Assembly (NCBI RefSeq): GCF_900120165.1
Contig: NZ_LT635475.1
Span: forward strand, 1,612,001 to 1,676,000
Direction of reading: 5' to 3'
From: Ezakiella massiliensis
Lineage (GTDB): Bacteria; Bacillota; Clostridia; Tissierellales; Peptoniphilaceae
DNA: 64,000 nucleotides
Shown: piece by piece, positions 35,412-44,279 of the stretch
How positions within the stretch are numbered: the stretch's first letter is position 1
Layout: each line of letters begins with the position of its first letter
Program-made: the position numbers and the translations under genes
The notes under the pieces: generated by a model
Database searches by the model: none
Seen by the model: only the letters and a program-made list of their open reading frames with translations
What the model was told of the DNA's origin: nothing

Positions 35412-35440
35412 AAAAATGGGGCTCTGGCCTCATTTTTTTA
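35412..35440 (+). terminator. Terminator of the DUF488 gene
   Basis: AAAAATGGGGC (35412-35422) pairs with GCCTCATTTTT (35427-35437), then T residues. Confidence 0.85.
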
Positions 35441-35489
35441 TGTAATATATTTTTTAATTAATATGAATTTAAATCAATTAAGAATATTT

Positions 35490-35537
35490 AAAAAAGCTAT
35501 CCCCGTGTGCTAGCATTAGAACACTGGGTGATGGCTT
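35490..35537 (-). terminator. Terminator of the TetR gene
   Basis: AAAAAAGCTATCCCC pairs imperfectly with GGGTGATGGCTTTTT, with GTGT/ACAC extending inward. It lies directly after the minus-strand TetR stop. Confidence 0.65.
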
Positions 35538-35538
35538 T

Positions 35539-36153
35539 TTATTTTTTTATATCTATGGAATTTTCTACTAATAACTTTATATTTTCAAATAAATATGGTT
35601 TGTATTCTTCGATTGTAACTGGAACTCCATCTAAGATTACATTGTAGCAGGTGGAATTTACCAGTTCAAATATGGTGAAGAGGAGGATGCGGATGTCTTT
35701 GAGGACAACGTTTTCCTTCTTTTCAATTAAATTTATGATTTGGCTAAGGGGGTTTACATTATTTTGATCTAAGTAATGTGAAGATATGAAGCCCCAACTT
35801 AGGTATTTTGAAATAAATTTCAAGAGGGCGGGGTCTTCTATAAATATTTCAATTATATAATCGACAATATACAAAATTCTTTCGGAATAATCGAGCTTGA
35901 GTTGGCTTGATTCTATATGGGTGTCTAGGCTTTCAACGGCACGGGTTAAAATCCAAGCGGATTTTTCAGCTATTAGGGCTTCTTTGATATCCTGTTTGCT
36001 TTTAAAATATAAATAAAAAGTTCCCTTGCCAACTGAAGCTGTGTCGGTTATTTTTTGTATGGTCGTATTTTCAATTCCAATGGTCGTAAACAAGTCATAG
36101 CTTGCTTTTAAAAGCTCTTGTCTCTTGTCAATTCTTTCAATTTTGTTTTTCAT
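35539..36153 (-). CDS. TetR-family transcriptional regulator
   Basis: A 204-residue repressor with an N-terminal TetR helix-turn-helix (IQKITDTASVGKGTFYLYFKSKQDI, split here as IQKITDTASVG and KGTFYLYFKSKQDI) and a ligand-binding helical domain of unknown specificity. GAGGT precedes its ATG. It diverges from a radical SAM gene, and a perfect 13-bp palindrome overlaps that gene's -35 box, so it most likely represses the radical SAM gene and perhaps itself. Confidence 0.88.
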   Translation of the reverse strand: MKNKIERIDKRQELLKASYDLFTTIGIENTTIQKITDTASVGKGTFYLYFKSKQDIKEALIAEKSAWILTRAVESLDTHIESSQLKLDYSERILYIVDYIIEIFIEDPALLKFISKYLSWGFISSHYLDQNNVNPLSQIINLIEKKENVVLKDIRILLFTIFELVNSTCYNVILDGVPVTIEEYKPYLFENIKLLVENSIDIKK

Positions 36154-36208
36154 TTTTTACCTCTATTAATATTTTAACATTAATTTAATAAAAATCAACA
36201 GGAAAAAG

Positions 36209-36237
36209 TTGACCAATGGTCAGAAATGTGATATCAT
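36209..36237 (+). promoter_or_regulatory. Promoter and TetR operator of the radical SAM gene
   Basis: TTGACC (36209-36214), 17-base spacer and TATCAT (36232-36237). TGACCA-A-TGGTCA (36210-36222) is a perfect dyad that covers the -35 box. Confidence 0.7.
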
Positions 36238-36331
36238 ATAAACAAAGATAGATATATATCTCTACAGCCATCTATAAATACACTTACATAAATTATAGAT
36301 TGACTAGTAAATTATTATAAGGGAGGATTTT

Positions 36332-37723
36332 ATGAATTTAAAAGATGCAGCAGAAAAAAAGGCAGTAGAAACTTTTGTAAATCATGAATTAAAGAAATTA
36401 GAAAAGGAACCAGTAGAAACTTTTAAAAATCTAATGGGCTATGCAAAAAAATTAAAGGTTTTTGAAGACGAAACTTTTGACAAGGCAATCAGGGTTGCCG
36501 ACGATCCAAACAACGGTTGGACAAAATATGGAATTGACATTGCACAAAATATCGACAGAAATATTCTCTACAAGACCATTATGAACTTTGGTTATGAGGC
36601 TTCACTTTACGGATCAAAGGTCAGAGAAAAACACAGACAAGAACTGGGCACTAATTTGCCTTGGACAATTTTATTTGACCCGACCAGTGCTTGCAATCTT
36701 CACTGCATTGGTTGCTGGGCAGCCGAATACGGTAACAAGCTCAACTTGACCTTTGAAGAAATGGATAGCATTGTTACACAAGGTAAGGAACTGGGAATTT
36801 ATTTTTATCTGGTAACAGGCGGTGAACCCTTGGTAAGAAAGGCAGATATGCTCAAGCTTGCCGAAAAGCACAACGATTGTTGCTTCCACATTTTCACCAA
36901 CGGAACTCTGATTGACAGAGAATTTTGCAAGGAAGTAAAGAGACTTGGCAATATGAATTTCGCAGTCAGCCTTGAAGGTTACGAAGATGAAAATGACTTC
37001 AGACGCGGCGAAGGTGTTTACAAAAAAGTTATCGACGCCATGAAAATTATGAAAGAGGAAGGATTATTATTTGGAAATGCCGTTTGCTACACCAGCAAAA
37101 ACATTGATACAGTTACAAGCGATGAATTTTTGAAACTACTTATCGACAATGGATCAAAACTCATTTGGTACTTCCACTATATGCCAGTTGGTAAGGACGC
37201 AGTTGTAGAACTTATGCCAAATCCTGAGCAAAGAAAATACATGGTCGAAAGAATTGACCAATTGAGGAGCAAGGATGCAGATCCTGCAATTGTGGCTTTT
37301 GACTTCCAAAACGACGGCAGACTCATCAACGGATGTATAGCAGGTGGCAAGGACTACATGCATATTAACGCAAACGGCGACGTAGAGCCATGCGTATTTA
37401 TCCACTATTCAAGTGCAAATATCAGAGACGTTTCTATTAAGGACGCTTTGGCCCAACCACTCTTTATGGCCTACAAGGAAAATCAACCATTTAATGAAAA
37501 CCACTTTAGACCATGCCCAATGCTAGAAAATCCTGATCTCTTACGCAAGATGGTCAAGGAAACCGGGGCCAAGTCAACAGACTTGATTGAATCCGAAGAC
37601 GTTGAACACCTATGCGGCAAGTGTGATATGTATGCAGAACACTGGAAGGATACAGCTGACGAACTCTGGGCTAAGGAAAAGGCCAAGAAAGAAGCCAAGG
37701 AAAAAGTAACAGCAGGTAAGTAA
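36332..37723 (+). CDS. Radical SAM enzyme with SPASM-like C-terminus
   Basis: A 463-residue enzyme. The CxxxCxxC cluster motif is CNLHCIGC (about 125), followed by TGGEPL (SAM binding) and NGTLID. C-terminal cysteines (GCIAGG, EPCVFIHYSS, RPCPMLE, HLCGKCDMY) suggest auxiliary Fe-S clusters of the SPASM kind. An extra 100-residue N-terminal helical part precedes the barrel. Substrate unknown; no peptide precursor adjoins. GGGAGG precedes ATG 36332. Strong codon bias suggests high expression when the TetR repressor is released. Confidence 0.85.
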   Translation: MNLKDAAEKKAVETFVNHELKKLEKEPVETFKNLMGYAKKLKVFEDETFDKAIRVADDPNNGWTKYGIDIAQNIDRNILYKTIMNFGYEASLYGSKVREKHRQELGTNLPWTILFDPTSACNLHCIGCWAAEYGNKLNLTFEEMDSIVTQGKELGIYFYLVTGGEPLVRKADMLKLAEKHNDCCFHIFTNGTLIDREFCKEVKRLGNMNFAVSLEGYEDENDFRRGEGVYKKVIDAMKIMKEEGLLFGNAVCYTSKNIDTVTSDEFLKLLIDNGSKLIWYFHYMPVGKDAVVELMPNPEQRKYMVERIDQLRSKDADPAIVAFDFQNDGRLINGCIAGGKDYMHINANGDVEPCVFIHYSSANIRDVSIKDALAQPLFMAYKENQPFNENHFRPCPMLENPDLLRKMVKETGAKSTDLIESEDVEHLCGKCDMYAEHWKDTADELWAKEKAKKEAKEKVTAGK

Positions 37724-37835
37724 ATTTATTTGTATTTTTGCCTCCTAGTTAAAAGATAGCAAAATATTGCTGGCAAAAATAAAATACACGAGTCGAAAAA
37801 ATTTCTATTAATATATAACTCCATGAAGACAATAA

Positions 37836-37921
37836 AAAGAGTTGTGGCAAAGGAGTGTACTGCCCCCTTAAATCCGGACACGGAAATAAGGGAGCAGTAC
37901 ATAAAGGCCACAACTTTTTTG
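37836..37921. terminator. Three-tier long hairpin ending in a T run
   Basis: AGTTGTGGC (37840-37848) pairs with GCCACAACT (37907-37915). Inside, TGTACTGCCCCCTTA (37856-37870) pairs with TAAGGGAGCAGTACA (37887-37901, one mismatch). The tip is TCCG-GACA-CGGA (37873-37884). A T run follows. It is far larger than the other terminators here and could be a terminator, a small RNA or a mobile hairpin element. Confidence 0.6.
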
Positions 37922-38115
37922 TTGGGTTTTTAAAATATTTTTTCAAATGTGAGAATGAAAACTTTATATTATAAAGGGAGTTTAATTTAAAAATGCTATG
38001 TAAGTAAAGGCTAGTGAAGCTTTTCGAAGAGTTTATTAAGAAATAATTTATCTGGTTAAAATCTAGTTACAATACAATGAAATAATAGAAATTTCGCCAC
38101 ATTTTTAATTTTATA

Positions 38116-38205
38116 TGTTATAATTGTTATTGAGTTAATTTATAGGGCCTATAAGAACTCACATGAATTAATGCGTATGTGCACTGTCGTGGGATTAAGG
38201 GCCAC
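38116..38205 (+). promoter_or_regulatory. dpp promoter and structured leader
   Basis: TGTTATAAT (38116-38124) is an extended -10. In the leader, TGAGTT/AACTCA (38131-38136, 38156-38161) encloses TATAG-GGC-CTATA, and GTGG/CCAC (38189-38192, 38202-38205) forms a second hairpin. I do not recognise a known riboswitch. Confidence 0.5.
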
Positions 38206-38224
38206 TTACTTATGAGGAGTTGTA

Positions 38225-39187
38225 ATGGGAAAGTATGTTTTTAAAAAAGTATTATTGGGCTTGATGACTATTTTCTTTTCTTTTGTGATGACTTTTTTCT
38301 TGATCAGGTTGGCACCTGGTACACCTATGATGGTCATTGCTAACAAAGAAAATCCAAATCCTGAGCAAATTGAATACTTAAAAGAAAAATACAACTTGGA
38401 CAAACCAGTTGCCGTTCAATTTACTACTTATGTAAAAAATGCTGCAAAGGGTGATTTTGGTTTTTCATACAAGAGCAACCTACCTGTTTTTGAGGTTATA
38501 AAGAGGAGAATTGGGCCTACTCTATTACTTACTTTGATGGCAACTTTTATTTCCATTGGCCTGGGGATTCTTTTTGGAATAATTGCCAGCCGGAACTTAA
38601 ATGGTTTCGTAGATAAATTGTTTAATCATATTTCTTATTTTTTTGACGCTATGCCGAGCTTCTGGCTGGGTTTAATACTTATATATGTTTTTGCGGGCAG
38701 ACTGAGGTGGTTTCCGACATCAGGACTTTATAATTTACGTGAATCTTACACTGGTTTTAAAAAGTTTTTGGACCTCATGCACCACATGGCTTTGCCGATT
38801 TTGACAATCGTTTTGATTCAAACACCTATTTTTTATAGAATTGTGCGCTCATCAATCGCAAATGTTATGAATCAAAATTTTATAAAGACCTTTAGGGCTG
38901 TTGGCCTTAGTGAAAGAGAAATTTTTAACAAATATATTTTGAAAAATGCTTTGATCCCACTGGTTACAGTTGTGGGTATGAGTTTTGCCTTTGCAATTAG
39001 CGGGGCGGCCCTTGTAGAAATTGTCTTTGGCTGGCCGGGCATGGGCAGGCTCATAATCGAATCAATTAACTCCAGGGAATACATGGTTTTAAATGCAGTG
39101 TACTTGGTAATTTCTGTTTCAATTGTATTTTTCTCAATATTGACTGATATTGTTTATGGTATTTTAGATCCGAGGATTAGAGTATGA
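38225..39187 (+). CDS. dppB: Peptide/nickel ABC permease, DppB type
   Basis: A 320-residue membrane permease with six helices: one at the N-terminus, an extracytoplasmic segment, then the conserved LGILFGIIASR and the EAA-type loop TFRAVGLSEREIFNKYILKN. The C-terminal EIVFGWPGMGRL and DPRIRV are typical of DppB/OppB. GAGGAG precedes ATG 38225. It is first of five genes (B-C-D-F-A) that import di- or oligopeptides, a plausible main nutrient route in an amino-acid-fermenting coccus; nickel uptake is an alternative for this family. Confidence 0.88.
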   Translation: MGKYVFKKVLLGLMTIFFSFVMTFFLIRLAPGTPMMVIANKENPNPEQIEYLKEKYNLDKPVAVQFTTYVKNAAKGDFGFSYKSNLPVFEVIKRRIGPTLLLTLMATFISIGLGILFGIIASRNLNGFVDKLFNHISYFFDAMPSFWLGLILIYVFAGRLRWFPTSGLYNLRESYTGFKKFLDLMHHMALPILTIVLIQTPIFYRIVRSSIANVMNQNFIKTFRAVGLSEREIFNKYILKNALIPLVTVVGMSFAFAISGAALVEIVFGWPGMGRLIIESINSREYMVLNAVYLVISVSIVFFSILTDIVYGILDPRIRV

Positions 39188-39987
39188 GAGAAGTTTTTGA
39201 AAAAACCGAATTTAAAATTGGCTTAACACTTTTGATTTTGTTAATAATATTCTCAATCGTCGGTCCTCATCTAACTTCCTATGCACCGACAGATCTGACA
39301 GACAATTTGCTCACGCCGCCTTCAAAAGATCACATCTTTGGCACGGACGACTTGGGCAGGGATGTTTTTGCCAGCGTTTCAAACGGGATTAAGACTTCCC
39401 TTATTGTGGGAATTTTGGCAGCTTTTATTTCTAATACCATTGGTGTTTTTATTGGCGCCATGATTGGCTACTATGGTGGAACCTTGGACAAGGTTGTTAT
39501 GGAAATTATTAATGTTATGCTTATGGTTCCGACATTTTTTCTGATTATAATTATTGCCTCTATCTATGGGTCGTCTTTTACAAATATTATTTTGGTAATC
39601 GCACTAACTGGATGGATGGGGACAGCTCGTGTTATGCGCGGGGCTACAATGAGCCTTAAGGAAAGAAATTTTGTAAAGGCCGCTCAGGTTATTGGTGAGA
39701 GTGACGCCTATATTATTACAAATCATATTTTGCCTCACGGTATAAACTCGATAATTGCAGACGCGACTCTGTCGATTTCATCAGCCATATTATATGAGGC
39801 CAGTCTTTCATTTTTGGGGCTGGGAGATATCACAAGAGTCTCTCTGGGCAAGATTATCTACAACGGTAAGAATTTCTTGATATCCGGCTGGTGGATTTCA
39901 CTTTTTGCTGGTTTGTTTTTAATTCTAATTGTCTATGCCTTCCACATGATTGCGGAAGCTATTAATAAGACCATGATGGAGGTATAA
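39184..39987 (+). CDS. dppC: Peptide/nickel ABC permease, DppC type
   Basis: A 267-residue permease overlapping dppB by four bases (ATGA). It has the family's N-terminal PPSKDHIFGTDDLGRDVFA signature, six helices, and the EAA loop FVKAAQVIGESDAYIITNHI. It pairs with DppB to form the channel. Confidence 0.88.
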   Translation: MREVFEKTEFKIGLTLLILLIIFSIVGPHLTSYAPTDLTDNLLTPPSKDHIFGTDDLGRDVFASVSNGIKTSLIVGILAAFISNTIGVFIGAMIGYYGGTLDKVVMEIINVMLMVPTFFLIIIIASIYGSSFTNIILVIALTGWMGTARVMRGATMSLKERNFVKAAQVIGESDAYIITNHILPHGINSIIADATLSISSAILYEASLSFLGLGDITRVSLGKIIYNGKNFLISGWWISLFAGLFLILIVYAFHMIAEAINKTMMEV

Positions 39988-39988
39988 G

Positions 39989-40939
39989 ATGATTGAGATT
40001 AAAGATTTAAATATTGTTTACAAAAACAAGGACAAGGTCGTTCGCGCAGTTACAGATGCTAATTTGACTTTAAGGGAAAACGAATCAGTTGGCATAGTTG
40101 GTGAATCAGGATCGGGTAAATCGACTTTGGCTCACGCTATCTTACAAATTTTACCTGAAGGTACAAGAGTTGACGGAAATATTTTTTATAGGGGAGTGGA
40201 CTTATTAAAATTATCTCCCAGGGAATTTAAAGAATACCGTTGGCAAAAAATAGCCATGGTCTTTCAAGCTTCTATGGATTTTTTAAGTCCCGTGCATAAA
40301 ATTGGAGTCCAACTTACATCTATTTTAAATAACTTTGGATCATATAAAAAGTCTAAGGCAAAAAAAGTAATCGTGGATGCTTTAAATATGGTAAACTTGC
40401 CAGATTATATTTATGATAAATATCCGCATGAGCTTTCGGGCGGTATGATGCAAAGGGTGGCAATTGCCACTGCATTTTTGCTTAAGCCTGAGCTGGTGAT
40501 TATGGACGAGGCTACAACTGCTTTGGATATTGTAACTGAGCGGCAGATTATGGATGAGATTTTAGAATTGGAAGCTCAGACAAATATAACCCGCCTGATG
40601 ATAACTCATGATGTTTCCCTGGTGGCTAGCTCTGTTAAAAGAGTTGTGGTCATGTACGGGGGCAGGATTGTGGAAGTGGGGGATGTGATGGATGTATTTA
40701 CAAAACCTTTCCATCCTTACACGGAATTATTATTAAATTCTTATCCAGATATGTACAAGGACAAGGAAAAGCTAATGAGTATACCAGGAACCATTGTAGA
40801 CTTATCCAAAGAATATATGGGTTGCATCTTTAAAGATAGGTGTCCATACAGGAGCGAAATTTGCGATAAGGAAACTCCAAAGGTAGAGGTATTTGGATCA
40901 AGGCAAGTAGCTTGCTTTAACAAGAGGAATTTTGAATGA
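39989..40939 (+). CDS. dppD: Peptide ABC transporter ATPase, DppD type
   Basis: A 316-residue ATPase with Walker A GESGSGKSTLAHA, Q-loop VFQASMDFLSPV, signature LSGGMMQRVAIATA, Walker B LVIMDEATTALD and H-loop ITHD. The C-terminal cysteine cluster (GCIFKDRCPYRSEICDKETP) is the Fe-S-type motif found in Opp/Dpp ATPases. It starts one base after dppC and overlaps dppF by four bases. Confidence 0.9.
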   Translation: MIEIKDLNIVYKNKDKVVRAVTDANLTLRENESVGIVGESGSGKSTLAHAILQILPEGTRVDGNIFYRGVDLLKLSPREFKEYRWQKIAMVFQASMDFLSPVHKIGVQLTSILNNFGSYKKSKAKKVIVDALNMVNLPDYIYDKYPHELSGGMMQRVAIATAFLLKPELVIMDEATTALDIVTERQIMDEILELEAQTNITRLMITHDVSLVASSVKRVVVMYGGRIVEVGDVMDVFTKPFHPYTELLLNSYPDMYKDKEKLMSIPGTIVDLSKEYMGCIFKDRCPYRSEICDKETPKVEVFGSRQVACFNKRNFE

Positions 40940-41901
40940 ACATACTTGAAGTAAGAGATATAAAAAAACATTATAAGACCAAGGATGGGATTTTAAAGGC
41001 CCTTGATGGGGTGAGCTTTGACTTGGATGAGTCCGAGGTCATAGGCATTGTTGGTGAGTCAGGTTCGGGCAAGAGCACACTTGCCAAATGTGTTATTGGC
41101 TTAGAGGAGCCCACATCTGGTCAGGTAAAATTTTTGGGCAGAGATCAAGAGGAATTTTTAAAGAAGGATAAATTATCATTTAGGCGGAATGCTCAAATGA
41201 TTTTTCAAAATCCCTTTGACGTTTTTAATCCCAAGAAAAAATTAAAAGCAACCCTGATGAATACCTTGAAGGTTCACAATATTTTAAAGACCAAGGAAGA
41301 GCGTTATGAATTTATAGTTGATAGCTTAAAGGAGATTGGTTTTCCAAATGCAGAAGAGTATTTAAATCGTTATCCTGCTGAGCTTTCGGGCGGACAACTT
41401 CAAAGGATATCAATCCTTAGGTCACTTTTTTTAAATCCCAGACTAATAATTGCCGACGAACCTGTCAGTATGCTGGACGCGTCCATTAGGGCAGATATTT
41501 TAAATATGCTAATGGACATAAAGAAAAATGATAGTACAGGATTTTTATATATTAGTCACGACATACCAACTACTCAGTTTATTGCAGATAAAATATTTGT
41601 AATGTACTTGGGCAAAATCGTTGAGTATGCACCAACGGATGAAATTATCAACAATCCCAAGCACCCTTACACAAAGGCTCTTATATCTCACGTGGGCACA
41701 GTAGATCCACGGATAGAAATAAATAGAATAAAAATAAAGGGAGAAATCCCAAAACCGATTAATCTTGACCAAGGCTGCAGCTTTAAAAAACGCTGCTACA
41801 ATCGCACAGATGTTTGCAATTGTCAAAGCCCAGAGCTCAAGAAAATCGCTGAGGATCATTATATTAGCTGTTTTAACCCAATAAACAGTTCATATAAATA
41901 A
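40936..41901 (+). CDS. dppF: Peptide ABC transporter ATPase, DppF type
   Basis: A 321-residue ATPase with Walker A GESGSGKSTLAKC, Q-loop IFQNPFDVFNPKK, signature LSGGQLQRISILRSL, Walker B LIIADEPVSMLD and H-loop ISHD. The C-terminal GCSFKKRCYNRTDVC again carries the family's cysteine motif. It forms the ATPase heterodimer with DppD. Confidence 0.9.
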   Translation: MNILEVRDIKKHYKTKDGILKALDGVSFDLDESEVIGIVGESGSGKSTLAKCVIGLEEPTSGQVKFLGRDQEEFLKKDKLSFRRNAQMIFQNPFDVFNPKKKLKATLMNTLKVHNILKTKEERYEFIVDSLKEIGFPNAEEYLNRYPAELSGGQLQRISILRSLFLNPRLIIADEPVSMLDASIRADILNMLMDIKKNDSTGFLYISHDIPTTQFIADKIFVMYLGKIVEYAPTDEIINNPKHPYTKALISHVGTVDPRIEINRIKIKGEIPKPINLDQGCSFKKRCYNRTDVCNCQSPELKKIAEDHYISCFNPINSSYK

Positions 41902-41925
41902 TTTATTTTCAAATTAGGAGGAATT

Positions 41926-43605
41926 ATGAAAAGACAATCAAAAGCAATAATATTTTTACTTATTGCCCTGCTATCTTTGACATCACTATTTGCTTGCAAA
42001 AACGATGCACCAAAGACTGATGAAACAAAACCAGCAGAAACAGAAACAAAGACAGAAGAAAAGACAGAAGAAAAGACAGAAACAACAGAAGACAAGAAAG
42101 ACGACAAGGTCGAAAAGACTGATGGTCCAGTAGAAGGCGGCACATTTATTGTCAGCCTTGGCAAGGAACCAAGTCAATTCAACCCATGTGCAACAGCTGA
42201 CAACGCTGCTTACCAAATTATTCAAAACACATTTAACAAACTTTTAAAGATTAATGGTAATGGGGAAATTATAAACGACCTTGCAGAATCATATGAATAT
42301 GAAGATGAAGGCAAGACCTTGATCTTCCACCTACACAAGGATGTTAAGTGGCACGACGGCGAAGATTTCTCAGCAGAAGACGTAAAGTGGACTTTTGATG
42401 AAATCATGGACAAAAAAGGTTTCGCATCAAGCTCACTCTCATCTGTTGAAAGTGTAGAAGTTAAAGATAAAGACACAGTTGTTTTCCACCTAAGCCAACC
42501 AGATTCAGGTCTACTTGGATACATTGCATGGATGGGAACATACATTATGCCTAAGCACATTTACGAAGGCACAGATTGGCTAACCAATGATGCTAACTAC
42601 AATCCAATTGGAACTGGTCCATTCAAATTTGTTGAAATGGTTGAAGGCGAATCAATCACTCTAGAAAAGAATCCAGATTTCTTTGGCGAAGGACCTTATG
42701 TTGACAAGCTAATCTTCAAGATTATCCCAGACGACAACACAGCTTACCAAGCTTGGTTAAATGATGAAATTGACCAAACACTTGCCGGCGTACCAGCAAC
42801 AGAAATTGAAAAGCTCAAAAAAGACGACAGATTTAGATTTGTTCCAAAATCATGGCCAAACAAATCATACCTTTGCTTCAACATGGAAAGCGGAATTTTC
42901 ACAGATAAGAACTTAAGAGAAGCTGTACTTTATGGTATTGACCGTGAAGACATCTACAAGAGAGTTCTAAAAGAACAAGGCACAATTTCAGAATACTTTA
43001 TCGCTCCAGAATATGCTTGGGCAATTAACAAAGACGTAAAGAGCCCTGAAAGAGACCTTGCAAAAGCTCAAGAATTAATTGAAGCTGCAGGTTACACAAA
43101 AGATGCAGATGGATATTATTTTGAAACAACAATCGATACATTCCCTGGTTGGGATGATTTCGTAGTTGTTCTAACAGAACAATTCAAGGAAATGGGCATT
43201 AAATTAAACCACAACTCAATGGACGACCCAACTTATGATGAAAAAGTTCTAGAAAGAAAAGACTTTGACTTCACAGTTCTAGGCGGTTATGTGGGACCAG
43301 ACATCTCAGCAATGGGAATCAGATTTGTAACAGGCGGCCCAATGAACTATGGAAACTATTCAAACCCAGAACTCGATAAGGAATTCGAACTTGCAAACAT
43401 TGCAACAGAATATGAAGACAGAGCAGTTCACTACAGAAGAATCCAAGAAATTCTATACGAAGATCTTCCAGTAGTTTACTTCTCAAACAAGGGCGTTGAA
43501 TACCCAATCAAAAACTATGTAAAGGGATCACCAGCTGATGAAGCTACACCATACACAACAGAAGGAGAATTCTCAAGAGTATGGATTGATCCATCACTAA
43601 GATAA
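41926..43605 (+). CDS. dppA: Peptide-binding lipoprotein, family 5 (DppA/OppA-like)
   Basis: A 559-residue solute-binding protein with lipobox at Cys24 (LTSLFAC) and a long Thr/Glu/Lys linker (about 30-67, repeated TEEK-like units) before the mature fold. LAESYEYEDEGKTLIFHLHK, VKWHDGEDFSAEDVKWTFDE and NPIGTGPFKFVE are family 5 hallmarks. AGGAGG precedes ATG 41926. Strongly biased codons suggest high expression. The specificity (peptide, nickel or other) is not readable here. Confidence 0.88.
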   Translation: MKRQSKAIIFLLIALLSLTSLFACKNDAPKTDETKPAETETKTEEKTEEKTETTEDKKDDKVEKTDGPVEGGTFIVSLGKEPSQFNPCATADNAAYQIIQNTFNKLLKINGNGEIINDLAESYEYEDEGKTLIFHLHKDVKWHDGEDFSAEDVKWTFDEIMDKKGFASSSLSSVESVEVKDKDTVVFHLSQPDSGLLGYIAWMGTYIMPKHIYEGTDWLTNDANYNPIGTGPFKFVEMVEGESITLEKNPDFFGEGPYVDKLIFKIIPDDNTAYQAWLNDEIDQTLAGVPATEIEKLKKDDRFRFVPKSWPNKSYLCFNMESGIFTDKNLREAVLYGIDREDIYKRVLKEQGTISEYFIAPEYAWAINKDVKSPERDLAKAQELIEAAGYTKDADGYYFETTIDTFPGWDDFVVVLTEQFKEMGIKLNHNSMDDPTYDEKVLERKDFDFTVLGGYVGPDISAMGIRFVTGGPMNYGNYSNPELDKEFELANIATEYEDRAVHYRRIQEILYEDLPVVYFSNKGVEYPIKNYVKGSPADEATPYTTEGEFSRVWIDPSLR

Positions 43606-43627
43606 TTTAAAAAAATTTATTATTACA

Positions 43628-43662
43628 AAGCGGCGGGAGAAATCTCGCTGTTTTTTCTTTGC
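43628..43662 (+). terminator. Terminator of the dpp operon
   Basis: An AGCGGC/GCTGTT stem with a bulge joins GAG/CTC around AAAT, followed by TTTTTTCTTT. It is imperfect but well placed 25 bases after the dppA stop. Confidence 0.6.
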
Positions 43663-43824
43663 CTCTCTATATATTTTCTGCGATCAAAAAAATATTTAAC
43701 GTGTAATTATTCATTGTTCATAATTTAAAAAAATTTTTTTACTTGTATTTTTATATTTAATTTTTCATTGCATAAAATATTTTTGATAAAATAAGAAAAA
43801 CTTTTGAAAAACAGCCTTTCCGCG

Positions 43825-43853
43825 TTGACAATCGGAATTATTTAATGTATAAT
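43825..43853 (+). promoter_or_regulatory. Consensus promoter of rpmG-secE-nusG
   Basis: TTGACA (43825-43830), exactly 17 bases, TATAAT (43848-43853). This is the strongest consensus promoter in the window. Confidence 0.9.
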
Positions 43854-43907
43854 TAGGTGTAATTGTTTTGCCCCCAAGTGTGCGGGCATTAAACGGGAGG
43901 TGGAAAG

Positions 43908-44057
43908 ATGAGAGACATGATTACTTTGGAATGCACTGAATGCAAACAAAGAAATTACAGAACTTCCAAGAACAAGACTCACACAACTGATAGAGTTGAG
44001 CTCAAGAAATACTGCAAGTTCTGTCAAAAGCACACCGTTCACAAGGAAACCAAGTAG
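43908..44057 (+). CDS. rpmG: 50S ribosomal protein L33
   Basis: A 49-residue protein too short for routine frame calling. It begins [19 protein letters not shown] and ends [11 protein letters not shown]. Two CxxC pairs (CTEC, CKFC) mark the zinc-binding form of L33. GGGAGG precedes ATG 43908. It opens the conserved rpmG-secE-nusG-rplK-rplA order; the tRNA-Trp gene often found here is absent. Confidence 0.93.
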   Translation: MRDMITLECTECKQRNYRTSKNKTHTTDRVELKKYCKFCQKHTVHKETK

Positions 44058-44071
44058 AAAGGAATTTTAAA

Positions 44072-44278
44072 ATGGCAAACGAAAATGCAAATAAGAAGGG
44101 CAAGTTATCAACTTATTTAAGAGGCGTTCGCCTTGAAACTAAAAAAGTTGTATGGCCTACAAAAAAAGAACTCTTTAACTATACTGTTACAGTGCTTGTA
44201 TTTAGCGTTTTGTTTAGTATCTTAGTTTATCTACTTGACCTTGGAATTGGTTACGTCTACAGTTTGATTTTGAAGTAG
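44072..44278 (+). CDS. secE: Preprotein translocase subunit SecE
   Basis: A 68-residue single-span SecE: YLRGVRLETKKVVWPTKKEL is the conserved amphipathic cytoplasmic helix, followed by one membrane helix (about 38-62). It clamps SecY in the translocon. Spacing and order (rpmG-secE-nusG) confirm identity. AAAGGA precedes ATG. Confidence 0.95.
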   Translation: MANENANKKGKLSTYLRGVRLETKKVVWPTKKELFNYTVTVLVFSVLFSILVYLLDLGIGYVYSLILK

Positions 44279-44279
44279 G

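Larger units (their letters stand above)
37724..38224 (+). other. 501-base intergenic region with long hairpin and dpp promoter/leader
   Basis: No gene is seen. A long rod-like hairpin lies at 37836-37920, then unremarkable A+T-rich DNA, then the dpp promoter (38116-38124) and a structured leader (38131-38205). Confidence 0.7.

Noticed and set aside
38131..38205. Known riboswitch in the dpp leader
   Set aside because: The hairpins do not match any class that I can recognise with confidence, so it is recorded only as a structured leader.
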